From: Globodera rostochiensis
Lineage: Eukaryota; Nematoda; Chromadorea; Rhabditida; Heteroderidae
Assembly (NCBI GenBank): GCA_018350325.1
Contig: JAEVLN010000030.1
Span: forward strand, 434,001-498,000
Direction of reading: 5' to 3'
Length of the DNA stretch: 64,000 nucleotides
The position numbers and the translations under genes were made by a program. The notes below the pieces were generated by a model that had not been told where the DNA came from, did no database searches, and saw nothing but the letters and a program-made list of their open reading frames with translations. Positions 11,364 to 21,105 of the stretch are shown here, one piece after another; positions within the stretch are counted from its first letter, which is position 1; each line of letters begins with the position of its first letter.

Positions 11364-11465
11364 TGGGGCAGGTACAACAGCATGTGGCAACACTTCGGTT
11401 CTCGGGACGACGTGCTAAATGCCAACTACAGCATGCCGGATGGACTGCAGAGTTTTACTCCATTG
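11364..11465 (+). CDS. Exon candidate beginning WGRYNSMW
   Basis: A GC-rich island reads WGRYNSMWQHFGSRDDVLNA then NYSMPDGLQSFTPL before CATTG/GTACAT. The paralogue at 28763-28860 keeps both borders but its middle differs by four bases in length, so the same frame is not kept through it; there the open frame is QHVATLRGRNICFVSTSMPD then GLQNFTPL. One of the two copies is therefore probably frame-damaged, or the exon is read from a different start. I considered an ionotropic glutamate receptor segment but cannot support it. Confidence 0.3.
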
Positions 11466-11757
11466 GTACATATTGCATAATATCAACTTAAATATAAAGT
11501 AGTTATTGTTTCTTGAGAACCCATTAGACAAAAAAAATAATACAGAAAATTTTTATAAATAAACAATTAAAGCCATTGATGGACTTTTATTTACTGTTAT
11601 TTATTTCAATCAAAAAGCGAGGAATACAACTTTACTAATTATTTTAAATAAAATTTTTAAAAATAATGTCAATATAAATAAACTTAATTTAACAGTTACC
11701 CACTTATTTGTTATTTACGAAAAATCCAAAAAAACAGCCAAATCGATTGACTTTTTA

Positions 11758-11811
11758 TTGCTGATCTCAATCGATGGAGGAAAGCGGATTCCCGAAGAAA
11801 GCTTTGTATGA
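11758..11811 (+). CDS. C-terminal exon candidate; split in the paralogous copy
   Basis: It reads LLISIDGGKRIPEESFV then TGA. In the second mosaic region the two halves are separated: the first half lies near 29042-29075 (QISIERKK) and the second at 30817-30852 (IAQRIPEESSV then TGA). GAA to GAG in the shared RIPEES is synonymous and the stop is conserved. About 1.75 kb of AT-rich DNA sits between the halves there. The function is unknown. Confidence 0.35.
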   Translation: MLISIDGGKRIPEESFV

Positions 11812-11859
11812 AACAACAACTTATTTCGTGAAAACAAAATCCTGATAATAAACATCTAA

Positions 11860-13910
11860 TTTGCAGAATAGGTGCGTCGAGACTTGTTTAATAAATACTG
11901 CGGTACCAATACATCTTTTTGTGGTGCTAAAAAAGTCATAAAGCAGTCCATTATTATTATTCTAAAACAAACACTTAATTAATCCCTAAAAAGCATCAAA
12001 TTAATTAATAACAAAAAGGTTTTTATAAATAAAATTTATCTCTGTTTGTTGCGACAATGACTTTTTTTTAAAGCGTCATAATTGTCTAATGTTAATTTGA
12101 AATTTATTTTTTAATGGTTTTTGCTTACAAATGGATTTAAAAGCACTTTATTTTTTTGAAAACAAAAACCACTTATTTATGACATGTTTTCCATTAAATT
12201 GCAGTTTACTTGTCTTCGAAGGCAAATTTGAAATAAGAAAAGTTCTGACTACCATACTATTTTTAATTATTTTTTGGGTCGTTCTTTTTTTTTGGTTTAG
12301 AAAATTGAATTGAATATTTAATTTTTACATTTTTTTTGCTTGGAATTGTAAGTATGAGTATGATTACAAAAACTCAATCGTTTTATTCATAATTTAACGG
12401 TTTTTCTCCATTTTAATATAAAAATCAATTCTTTGTTTATTTTTTTATTAAATGTATTACTTTCTCCCTTTTTATGCATAATTTTATCATTTTCATAAAA
12501 AGATGAACTTTTCTAATTTTTAGATTGTTAATATTTAGTTTTAAATGTTTTCAACAACACATGTATAATTTTGTTTTCAAAAAACCCCACATTTTACATG
12601 GTTTATACAGGTTTAACATAATACGTCTGGGTTAAAAAAAGCCTGATATCGTCCTATGATTACCTTTTTATTAGTATCAAGAACTTTAATATATTTTAAT
12701 GGCGTTCATAAAAGATAATATAAAATGTTCTATAGGCATAAAGCCATAGTATAAATTTTAAAGTTAAAATGAATATGCCTTGACTTAGTAATGTTTAAAA
12801 ATTCGATAATATTTAACCTTTAATTTAATAATTTAAAAATGTAATTAATATTTAATTTTGCTGCTAAATATAAAACTTTAAATTTCAATTAATTTATGCC
12901 TTGGTACCTTCGGCAAATAATTTAACCAGGGTAAATTATTTACTATTTTTTTCTTATGCAATAAAAAATGTTTAAACTTATTTATTTTTATTATTTGTGC
13001 AATTATATCTGTATTTGTTGATTATTCTTTTGAATATTATTAATATTTGTTCCTTTGTTAATTTCCTAATAATATTTGGTCGTGAAGTTGTAATCCAAGC
13101 TTTGGTCTTGGCAAATTACTTCGTTGTTGATTTTGCGGTAGTCAAATATTTGCTTTTTATGCAAAATTATGATAGCCTGGATTACATTGTATTAGTATTT
13201 TAAATATTAATGAATTTGCCAGACTTATTAGTTCTTTCTTAATTACTGAGAATATATTATTGTACTTAATCTAATTTTTATGACATCAAAGTCCTTGCCA
13301 AGCAAATGGTGCCACAGCTTGTTGTCTGAGCAAATTTTTTACAAAGCTAATAATTTTATAGATATGATTGATTTTTTTAATTTAATTATAGATTTAAGAT
13401 GTAATCATACTTCTTTAGCAAATGTCGTTTTAAGTAATGTTTTCGTTGGGCGCTAACTTTATTTATATTTATCTTCCTTTAGCATGAATTGTTTTACAGT
13501 TTAAATAATTTTTATTTTATTGTTAAAATAACTAACTTTTTGATAAAAATATTTACTTTGTATTTTAAAATTAAAAAATAGAGCACCAATATCAAAACCC
13601 ATAATTTATAATATTATTAATTTAAATACATTATTGCAACAAAGATAGATTTTAATTATATTCATCCGAAGGCAGCCAACTTTAAACCGTTCTTTCTTCG
13701 TGACGATTTAAAAGTTTTTAAAATTTATTTTAAAAAACCTTTTAATATTGATCAGGTGGTTGATTTGAAAAACATTTTAAATAAATTCAACCCTATATTT
13801 GCAATTAGATAAGTTAAGAAGTATAAATTGATAGGCTTGAATCATAAGAAATCAAAAATTCACCAAAACTTCAGCATTGCAGAGCTAAAGTGAAAGTGAA
13901 AAACCTAAAT
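11860..13910. other. T-rich domain with no supported gene
   Basis: On the plus strand this stretch switches from A-rich to strongly T-rich near 12.0 kb and back near 13.85 kb. Parts recur directly at 30950-31420, for example the ACTTGTCTTCGAAGGCAAA and ATAGCCTGGATTACATTG segments. The short open frames near 12131 and 12997 are T-rich, hydrophobic by composition, and look incidental. Confidence 0.4.
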
Positions 13911-13915
13911 AAATA

Positions 13916-14000
13916 ATGCTGCTTGAAGCTAGTCACTGTTGGCGCAACCTACCCGAGGCCGAGAATACCATGCCACGGATGACGGTGGGATTGCATACTT
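13916..14000 (+). CDS. Exon candidate with possible start codon
   Basis: A GC-rich island reads MLLEASHCWRNLPEAENTMP then RMTVGLHT. The start ATG at 13916 is preceded by an in-frame stop. GACG/GTGGGA inside the island is a possible donor. No paralogue of this island was seen in the second mosaic region. The family is not recognised. Confidence 0.35.
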
Positions 14001-14162
14001 TTTTAATTTTAAATAGTTTAAAAAACAAATTAATTTAACAGCTTCAATGTGACGCAGCCCTGACGGAATAAAACGATAATAAAACTCCAAAATAATACAT
14101 TTTAATCAACTAAATCATTAATATTTGAATTTAATTTTCGGCATGAAACGGTGATACACGAT

Positions 14163-14290
14163 ATATGGAAAGCCATATTGGCAGACGAACAAGTTCAACA
14201 CCGGAGCTGCAAAAAATCGGAAGATTCTTCTAAAATTAAAATATTTGATTTAAATGAAAGATGTAAAACAAAAGATTACCATCATAGATA
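14163..14290 (+). CDS. Paralogue of the WKAILADEQ exon, with compensating shifts
   Basis: It reads WKAILADEQVQHRSCKKSED then SSKIKIFDLNERCK. Compared with 34530 one base is missing after GAACAA and one is gained a few codons later, so about eight residues are read in another frame before the shared frame resumes at KSE. This pattern fits either relaxed constraint or sequencing error. The function is unknown. Confidence 0.35.
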
Positions 14291-15211
14291 AATTGTTAAA
14301 AAAATGTAAAATACTACGAAGTTATTAAAATAACTTTATTAGAAATAACAGCATCACAACAAAAAAAAATTGACAATGTTCGTGTATAAAAATTCGTAGT
14401 TTATGCCTTGAAAATTTTATTTATAAATAACAAATGTAAGCTAAAAACAATTCAATCTTTAGAAATAAACTTCATATTAAATTTTGTGTTAAATTCATTT
14501 AAAATCATATACAGAATTTTTTTATGAAACAAAATTCAATCAACCGACCAATCCTAACTCATGTAAATTTAAAAAATAAAGCTTTAAACATTCGAGCAAA
14601 ATAATAAATTAAAGACGTAACTTCCTGTTGATAATAATCCAACGATTTATTTCAACTATTTAAAATTAATTAATGAATTTCTATAGTTAAAAAAGAAAAT
14701 TTGAGAAGCCCACACCACCGTTAACCGTAATTAATTTATAATTTTAAAAAAATTTTTAATTAATGATAATAATAAACAAAAATCCATCTAACTAGAAGTT
14801 GATAAAATAATTGCGAATCTATGCTTCAAATATTTAAAGGTCTAACAAAAAATATCATCGTGCCACACAATTAACGTTTATGCATGAACAAGTTAAGAAT
14901 TGTAAAATTAATTATCAAATTCAGCAAAGTTTAAAATTACAAGCTTAAGACATAAATTATAATTAAATGTTTTATTTAAAGCTTAAAAATTTCGATTTGT
15001 CAAAAGTTAAAAAAATTAAATTAATTTTAACCATTCATTAGTCTTTAAAAATCAAAAATATAATTTTTTTTTTCACAAAAAAAAATACAAAATAATTGAT
15101 TGTTTAAAATCCAATAAAATAAATCGACATAAAGCACTTGGTAAAAAACTATAATCATAAACTTAGAAGAATTCGCATTATTATTTGTAAAACCTAATTT
15201 TATATTGTCTA

Positions 15212-15358
15212 ATGCCAACACTTAAAGGAGCGATTATTTTTAGACAAATCTACGAAGCACTGAAATCAGTTCTGCGTTTGATCAGCAGGGAAAAGGGGTC
15301 ATTTTATTGGACAATCAAAATTGTTAAAAAGGGTATGAAGAATTATAGCCTAATATAA
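15212..15358 (+). CDS. Exon candidate, 48 codons
   Basis: The frame reads MPTLKGAIIFRQIYEALKSV then LRLISREKGSFYWTIKIVKK and a short end. A good acceptor TTATTTTTAG lies inside, before base 15243. From there a second frame is also coding-like (TNLRSTEISSAFDQQGKGVI then LLDNQNC), so the frame is undecided. There is no paralogue in the window and the family is not recognised. Confidence 0.35.
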   Translation: MPTLKGAIIFRQIYEALKSVLRLISREKGSFYWTIKIVKKGMKNYSLI

Positions 15359-16089
15359 ATATGCAAAATAACCTTTTGAATAAATTTCATCGAAAACCTA
15401 ATTGGACTAAAAAATCACAGCCATAATTATTATCAACATTTTATAATTGTAAAATACATTAAAAAATAATTAAATGAATATAAAAAAGTTCAACGTCAAA
15501 CTAAGAAAAAATAAATCATAAAAAAATATTTCTAAAACAAATTCCTGTAATATTAAAAAAAACTACCTAATTAAGTTAATTAAAATTTTAATAATTATAA
15601 ATTTAAAATCAAAAAAGCTTCATTTCTTTTATGTCATTATGTTCTTAAATACCTTAATTTTTAGTTATTTTTTTAAATCTTATAGTGCTTTGATAATTTA
15701 ATCTATTAGCATTATTACAAACTTATTTATACCAAAAGATTTTTATATTAATCAGTATGGTTACTACTGCTGGCGTGGGTTCATAAATCAGTTTGTCTAA
15801 AAAGAACTCAAATCCTATTTGGAAAATGTGCACAAGCAGAAATCTCCAATAATTATTTATATTGACTAAAAAAGTTGTTCCAATTGAAATTTTTTGGCAT
15901 CTTTTTGTAACATATAGCTAAAAATCATTTACAAAAATATTACAAATAAAGCTAAACACCTCAATTTAAAAGCATTGCTTTAAGCCAATAAATGATTTTT
16001 GCATTTTTGAACATTACTAGATTTTCATCAAAAATTCACAATATTTGAAATAAAAAGGAAAAGCGAAATTAAATTGGAGGCAATGAGCA

Positions 16090-16189
16090 CAGGGTGACCA
16101 GAGTACCTGCTTTAGCAGGTTTTTCCTGCTAAATTCCTGCTTTTTCAACTGCAAATCCTGCTTTTTGGGTTTTAGAGGTGGTCATCCTG
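16090..16189. mobile_element. 100-bp hAT-like MITE
   Basis: A miniature element begins CAGGGTGACCA and ends TGGTCATCCTG, with perfect 8-bp duplications AATGAGCA at 16082-16089 and 16190-16197. The interior is mostly iterated CCTGCTTT/AGCAGG. Removing the element and one duplication restores a plus-strand reading GGNEHRLKMIDSLCT, so it may have landed in an exon. Confidence 0.85.
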
Positions 16190-16227
16190 AATGAGCATCG
16201 ACTAAAGATGATAGATAGTCTGTGCAC

Positions 16228-16345
16228 CAGGGATGTGCTCTATTTTATTCTGATTTTCTGATTTATCAGAATTTCTGGTGATTTTGAGCACCAGAATTCT
16301 GATTTCTGGTTTCTGGTTTTTAGAGAAAAAACTAGAAAAAACCCA
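16228..16345. mobile_element. Probable one-ended hAT-like remnant (TTCTGATTTCTGG type)
   Basis: CAGGGATGTGCTC at the left is a hAT-like terminus, followed by iterated TTCTGATTT and TTTCTGG motifs. A complementary right terminus was not found, so this is probably truncated. It lies 31 bases after the duplicate site of the 100-bp MITE. Confidence 0.35.
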
Positions 16346-16797
16346 GAAATTCACAAGTTAAAATTTTTATAAACAACATCATTTATCTAAATTTCATTGA
16401 ACTTAAGTATTTTTTAATAATATTTTCTAATAGCCTTAATTAAAACTCTGAGGAGCGATGAGATTTTTCTTATTTCTTCCATTGGCTAATACTTCGTAAC
16501 CAATGCTAAAATAATCCTCCAAATGAGAAAGATGATGAAAATTAAAAATATTGAATTATTAAATTTTTAAAAATATTTCGAAAGGTTTTAAATTCATACA
16601 AATCTCAGTTAAATAAATATATAAATGCAAATTTGACTTTATGTCAATAAATGGATAAGTTGACAAGGCTTACGAACAATTTGTTTAGCATAAAATGGAA
16701 ATATCCTTAAATATATGATCGTATTGTAACGGTAAAATATGTGTAAAAATACTCAAATTTAATTCAGACCATATAAATTGTGAATTTTAAATATTTT

Positions 16798-16872
16798 CAT
16801 TTGCTTCCAATTGAGTCAGATGATGTTTTCAATACTGTATTTCGGCTCGAACATGGAAGCATCACCTATTAA
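16798..16872 (+). CDS. Exon candidate, C-terminal
   Basis: The frame reads HLLPIESDDVFNTVFRLEHG then SITY and a TAA. It sits between AT-rich flanks and the other two plus frames are closed at the start. No paralogue or family was recognised. Confidence 0.3.
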   Translation, partial: HLLPIESDDVFNTVFRLEHGSITY

Positions 16873-17195
16873 CAAATAAATAAAATTTAAGAGATTTTTT
16901 TCGTTAAAAATAAATTGATTAAAGTAAAGACAAATATGAATCATAAATAATTAGTCAAATATAGTCATACACCACAAAAATAATGCATAATGACCGTTAA
17001 TAAAACCAATATTACTTTAAAATAATTACAAATTATAAAAATGAAAGCATAAAAAGTAAAATAATTACAAATTATAAAAATGAAAGCATAAAAATTATTA
17101 ATTTTATTTTGAAACTGCGGCAATAACAAAAAGAAAATAACTTGACTAATGGGAGACGTAAAAATAAAGAAAGTTGGTCTGTGAGTTCTGCTGGT

Positions 17196-17336
17196 TGAAA
17201 ATTGCAAGGCGAGATCATGGGCATGATTTACTATATAAAACTTTGAAAATAATTTGCTCAAGCAATGCAAAAACAATAACTGATAACCTAATTAACAATA
17301 TATCTGGGCATTTTAATAATAACTTTGGTCAAGCAA
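17196..17336 (+). CDS. Exon candidate shared with 36.2 kb
   Basis: One frame reads ARRDHGHDLLYKTLKIICSS then NAKTITDNLINN. The paralogue near 36203-36290 reads CRDHGRDLLYKTLKIICSSN in the same frame. A second frame in both copies ends KL and TGA (EIMGMIYYIKL, EIMDVIYYIKL). Frame retention in two copies favours coding but not which frame. No family is assigned. Confidence 0.3.
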
Positions 17337-17507
17337 AATGTGTCTAAAATCATATTTTCAATTGAATTAAATTTTTTTTTTTTAAATTTTAGAAATATGT
17401 TAATAGCCATTAGCACAATAGCGAATACAAAAAACAATATTGATTAAACGCGTATTAAAATTTCAGATAGGCATAATATGATAAGAAATAAAATAGCTAA
17501 TTAATAC

Positions 17508-17582
17508 TTCGAAATAGTCGAGCTACCCAAACTGATCGCAAAATATCGCAGATTTTCCTTAAATTATGTTCATGTTATTTAA
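17508..17582 (+). CDS. Exon candidate; paralogue carries three single-base gains
   Basis: It reads FEIVELPKLIAKYRRFSLNY then VHVI and TAA. The paralogue at about 33840-33925 has one extra base at each of three places (GTCTCGAG, GCAAAAA, CGCTAG), which breaks the frame and then restores it. This copy is the intact one. The function is unknown. Confidence 0.3.
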   Translation, partial: FEIVELPKLIAKYRRFSLNYVHVI

Positions 17583-17797
17583 CTTCAAAGCAATAGTGGC
17601 ATCAATGAATTTTTAAGCGCAAATAATAAATGGACAGAGTTTTATTTAAATTTAAATATGGTTTATATAAACTCAATTAATGTATTATTAGAGCTAAACA
17701 AAGGTATCGACTAAATAAATAAGCTAAAATTAATAAAAGGTGATAAAAATAAAGCAAACGTGATTACTTTACTTACTCAATCAAATTTTTTAAACAA

Positions 17798-17878
17798 TTG
17801 GCATTAATCAACCCACTTCGCTGTGTTAACCACACACAAAACTTTGTTGACCCCATCATGGAAATTACACAATCTTAA
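17798..17878 (+). CDS. Exon candidate, C-terminal
   Basis: The frame reads LALINPLRCVNHTQNFVDPI then MEITQS and TAA. The start resembles the ALIIN strand that opens caspase p20 domains, and a caspase exon lies 2 kb downstream, but the match is too short to rely on. Confidence 0.3.
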   Translation: MALINPLRCVNHTQNFVDPIMEITQS

Positions 17879-18453
17879 CATTAATACCAAAAAAAGTTTC
17901 AGGTCAATAAAGTGAAAAGCGAAAAAATAATAAAAAACCTTTTGTTACCTCAAATTCAACGACGAAAACTTGGATCACGACAAACTCTTGATGAAATAAA
18001 ACCTTTTTGTAAATTATTTTGAAAAAATCTTGATTTAAAATTTCAAATAAAAATTATGAAAAAAAGCTTAATTACCCAAGTTAAAGGAGGCAAAAACATT
18101 TTCAAATAATATAATAACCTATAAAAAATTATTGAACTATCACAAAATAAATAATATTCAACTCATCAATTTTCAAGCAATAAACATAGGTAAATTAACC
18201 AAATGCCTATTTTTGTGGCTCAATGAGTAAGCTGACGCATAGTTTTTGAAATGTTCATTTTAAAAATTGTTGAAAATTCCAAATGTGTATTGCGGCCAAA
18301 AAAAATAGTTTTAAAAAATTTTAAATATTTTTAAAATTTTTCTAAAGCTTCCCAGGGTGCTACAAAGAAAGACTTGTGAGTCTCCTCATCAATTTTAAGA
18401 AATCTTTTACTACTTAATTGGCTCACCATATCTATATTAAATAATATCTAAAA

Positions 18454-18540
18454 GCAGGTACAACAACTGCGCCCGGAATTAACCAAACCGTGACAAGCAA
18501 CACAGTGGAGAACAAAATAAAATGTAATAATAATTTTTAA
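18454..18540 (+). CDS. Exon candidate AGTTTAPG
   Basis: It reads AGTTTAPGINQTVTSNTVEN then KIKC before an AT-rich tail and TAA. The first bases GCAGGTACAACA are the same as in the islands at 11369 and 28768, so these may be related exon starts or a shared splice environment (GCAG/GTACAAC). The frame is uncertain. Confidence 0.25.
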   Translation, partial: AGTTTAPGINQTVTSNTVENKIKCNNNF

Positions 18541-19290
18541 TTAATCGATTGATTGGCTCCAAGTCCAACAAAATATAAATCTAAAAAAATTAATACTAAC
18601 AAATTATTTACCCGTTCTATTTCTTGAGAAAAAAATGCAATTCTACGTTTTTTTTACCAATATCAATCGTGATTCTATTAATAACTCCCAATAGATGACA
18701 ATAAATAAACAGTTTAAAATATTAATATTAAACATAAACAATTTTGTCAACCAGTTACAACTAAAATAATATGTTGTTTCTACAATTATTTTAAATTATT
18801 TTATGAAACCCAAAAAATGGTAAAGAACTCAGCAACAAAAAGCAATAAATCGTTTTTATTTGAATTCAAATCAGTTGTTTAAGATATTTTAGACGTTGTA
18901 AATTTTAAATCAAGCAAAGATAACATATTCGTCTATAAAAAATGAGGAATTGTTGAACAGCAGAAAGAGACGTAAAATAAAATTAAATAAAAATCAAAAT
19001 TAAAACTATTGATAAAAGAACTTGCCCTTAAGCGACGAAACGATAATGGAGAATAATGACAAAATAAAAATATTAATTTATCGCTTTTAAATTTAACATT
19101 TCTCTGCCCGTTAGGCATAATAAAATTAAATGGATGCAAATAAAGAGTTTAACAACTCATCATAAAAATACGGAAGAAAAAAATCTAATCGTTTTTTGTC
19201 TCCATTCTGCAATTATTCAAAAGAAAATTAAGAATTAACTTAAAACATTATTTTTAATTGATTCACTAGCTGTATAATCATCGGTAAATT

Positions 19291-19420
19291 GTTTGAATCT
19301 GTACCCAACAGCGAGGTCAGCCGAAACGGAACACTGAACAAAAATTTGAATGATTGAAGTAAACGATCACCCGTAAATGGATTTGGGAAAGTACGAGGGC
19401 CCAAGGAGAGGCCATAGTTC
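19291..19420 (+). CDS. Two adjoining exon candidates shared with 26.8 kb
   Basis: The first part reads SVPNSEVSRNGTLNKNLND, and the paralogue near 26785 reads the same with one change. The second part, present only here, reads RSPVNGFGKVRGPKERP before TAG. The reverse strand is also open across the second part. The family is not recognised. Confidence 0.25.
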
Positions 19421-19473
19421 ATTAAAATTAAATCAATTTAGAAATATATTAAGCTTCAAATTTTCTGGTTAAA

Positions 19474-19540
19474 TGGTTGCTGCTTGGCGCGAAAACATTT
19501 GTGCGGCGCTAGGTCGGAATCCGAGAATAACCAGATGCAA
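19474..19540 (+). CDS. Exon candidate with consensus donor
   Basis: The island ends ATGCAA/GTAAGTAAAT, an excellent splice donor at 19541. The frame NGCCLARKHLCGARSESENN then QMQ runs into it. It lies about 250 bases before the caspase-type exon and could belong to the same gene, but no caspase motif is seen in it. Confidence 0.35.
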
Positions 19541-19789
19541 GTAAGTAAATAAAAACAACAAGTCAAGGCTTGTCAAGGCTTTAAAATCATATATTAGAAA
19601 AATATGGTTAAAAAATAAATAAAAAAGTAATAACAAATAATTGATAAGATTATTACAAAAGAACGGATAAAACAAATATATTTTTAAAACACATTATACA
19701 TCGGCTGCCCACTTATGTAAAAAAGTGGAAAAAAAGATAAATAAGATAATCATTTGAAACATTAGTAAAATAAAAAAAGAAAAATTTAG

Positions 19790-19848
19790 TGCTTTTGTCG
19801 TCATAATATCTCATGGTGATGACAAGATAATTTATTGGTGGACGACAG
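19790..19848 (+). CDS. Caspase p20 exon with catalytic-histidine motif (partial)
   Basis: After AAAATTTAG the exon reads AFVVIISHGDDKIIYWWTT and ends at a GT (GACGACAG/GTGGCT). The pattern F-V-hydrophobic-SHG-acidic-x-I-I-Y is the signature strand and loop of caspases that carries the catalytic histidine. Caspases are cysteine endopeptidases of apoptosis and inflammation in animals. Metacaspases have a different HxxG context, so an animal caspase is favoured. The cysteine motif (QACRG type) and p10 half were not found in neighbouring sequence; they may lie in unrecognised exons or be lost. If the AG at 19848 is instead an acceptor, the next frame (19849-19947) begins there. Confidence 0.55.
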
Positions 19849-19947
19849 GTGGCTAATCTGGTCAAACGTATGAACGGCAATACTGCCCAACTTAATAGGA
19901 AAACCTTAAATGTTTACTTCACTTGCCTACAACTTGAAAATGGATAA
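19849..19947 (+). CDS. Open frame immediately after the caspase exon
   Basis: The frame reads VANLVKRMNGNTAQLNRKTL then NVYFTCLQLENG and TAA. It overlaps what would be the intron start of the caspase exon, so either this is an alternative exon using GACGACAG as acceptor, or it is incidental. No caspase motif is visible. Confidence 0.25.
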   Translation: MANLVKRMNGNTAQLNRKTLNVYFTCLQLENG

Positions 19948-20965
19948 CCCTTTAAATTTGCTTCTTTTGTAATCTTGTGCTAAAAAGCTGCGATTTTTTC
20001 CTTTTTTATACTTATTTATATTATTTAACAGATTATGCATGAGAGCGCATTTTTATGATAATTTTGTAAAAAATTATTATTAACATTTTTATACTCGTTA
20101 TAATTTATTTCTTTCAAATTAGTATGATATCCAATCAAATGAATTTTTATTAAAAGACTGATATTTTTATGATTATTGTGGAAGACTAAAAATGTGTCTG
20201 GGTTTAAGGCCTAGCAGTTAAAATCAAAGTATCTATAAACTGTCGATGTTATATTAAACCTTCCTCTCCTTTAAACAAAAGTTCAAAATAATTAATTTTA
20301 TTGTTAAACATGAAAAGCCGTAAACCACAAAAATAAGATCAAAAAAATGTTTAAAATTTGAGAAATCGAATAAACTAGTTTCGAACAAAAAAAGTAAAAA
20401 GATTCATTGTTAAAAATGTTATTAAGTTGAACATAAAAATTCCAATCTTAAAATTAAATATAAAATAAATACAAAAATTACGTTTTTAAATGTAAAAATA
20501 ATCAAAATAATATAAAGTTTTCAATTTAAAATGAAACTTCAAAATCACGCGTTTTGATTCAGATGAATGTAAAAGTGCGATAATAAATAAAGCAATTGAG
20601 CGCTAAACAATTAGATTGTACAAAAATAAAAGCCTAATAAAAAGCGTTTCTGTAATATTTACTAAAAACCATTGCTTACGGTTCTAATAAAATTAAAGAA
20701 TGTCTTACAAAAATTTTCGTATGTTAAAAAAAAAGCAGACACCAACTTAAATATGAATACTATTGAAAACCACAGCCTAATTTAAAAAATATATATCGAA
20801 ATTATACAAATGGAACTGTATTTGATATGCGTTATAAAATATAAGTCAAAAATTTTGTCCATACCTGATGTCTTTCTTAATTGATTGGTGTTGTTTTGCT
20901 TAAAAATTACATACCTATTTATAAAATAAAAATTTGATAAATATCTGGAATAAAAAAACTTTAAA

Positions 20966-21105
20966 TGATTACGCCGGTTCACAAGGACATTAAGAAACTC
21001 CAACATGCAAGAGACGTTATTGCATATCAAAGGCACAACTCCTCGCCCGGTCAAAATTTGATCACCTTGAAAGGTCCATCTTCCGGATTGATTATGGACT
21101 GAAAA
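20966..21105. CDS. Coding-like GC-rich island, strand unresolved
   Basis: About 140 bases are open on both strands. Plus: TPVHKDIKKLQHARDVIAYQ then RHNSSPGQNLITLKGPSSGL before TGA. Minus: after GTGCATTTTTCAG it reads HNQSGRWTFQGDQILTGRGV then VPLICNNVSCMLEFLNVLV. The minus reading has a textbook acceptor; the plus reading agrees with neighbouring exon orientation. No family is recognised on either. Confidence 0.3.

Noticed and set aside
11364..11465. Ionotropic glutamate receptor exon (YNSMW... similar to YEKMW...)
   Set aside because: Only a few residues match, the paralogue does not keep the frame, and no pore or TM3 (SYTANL) exon could be found.
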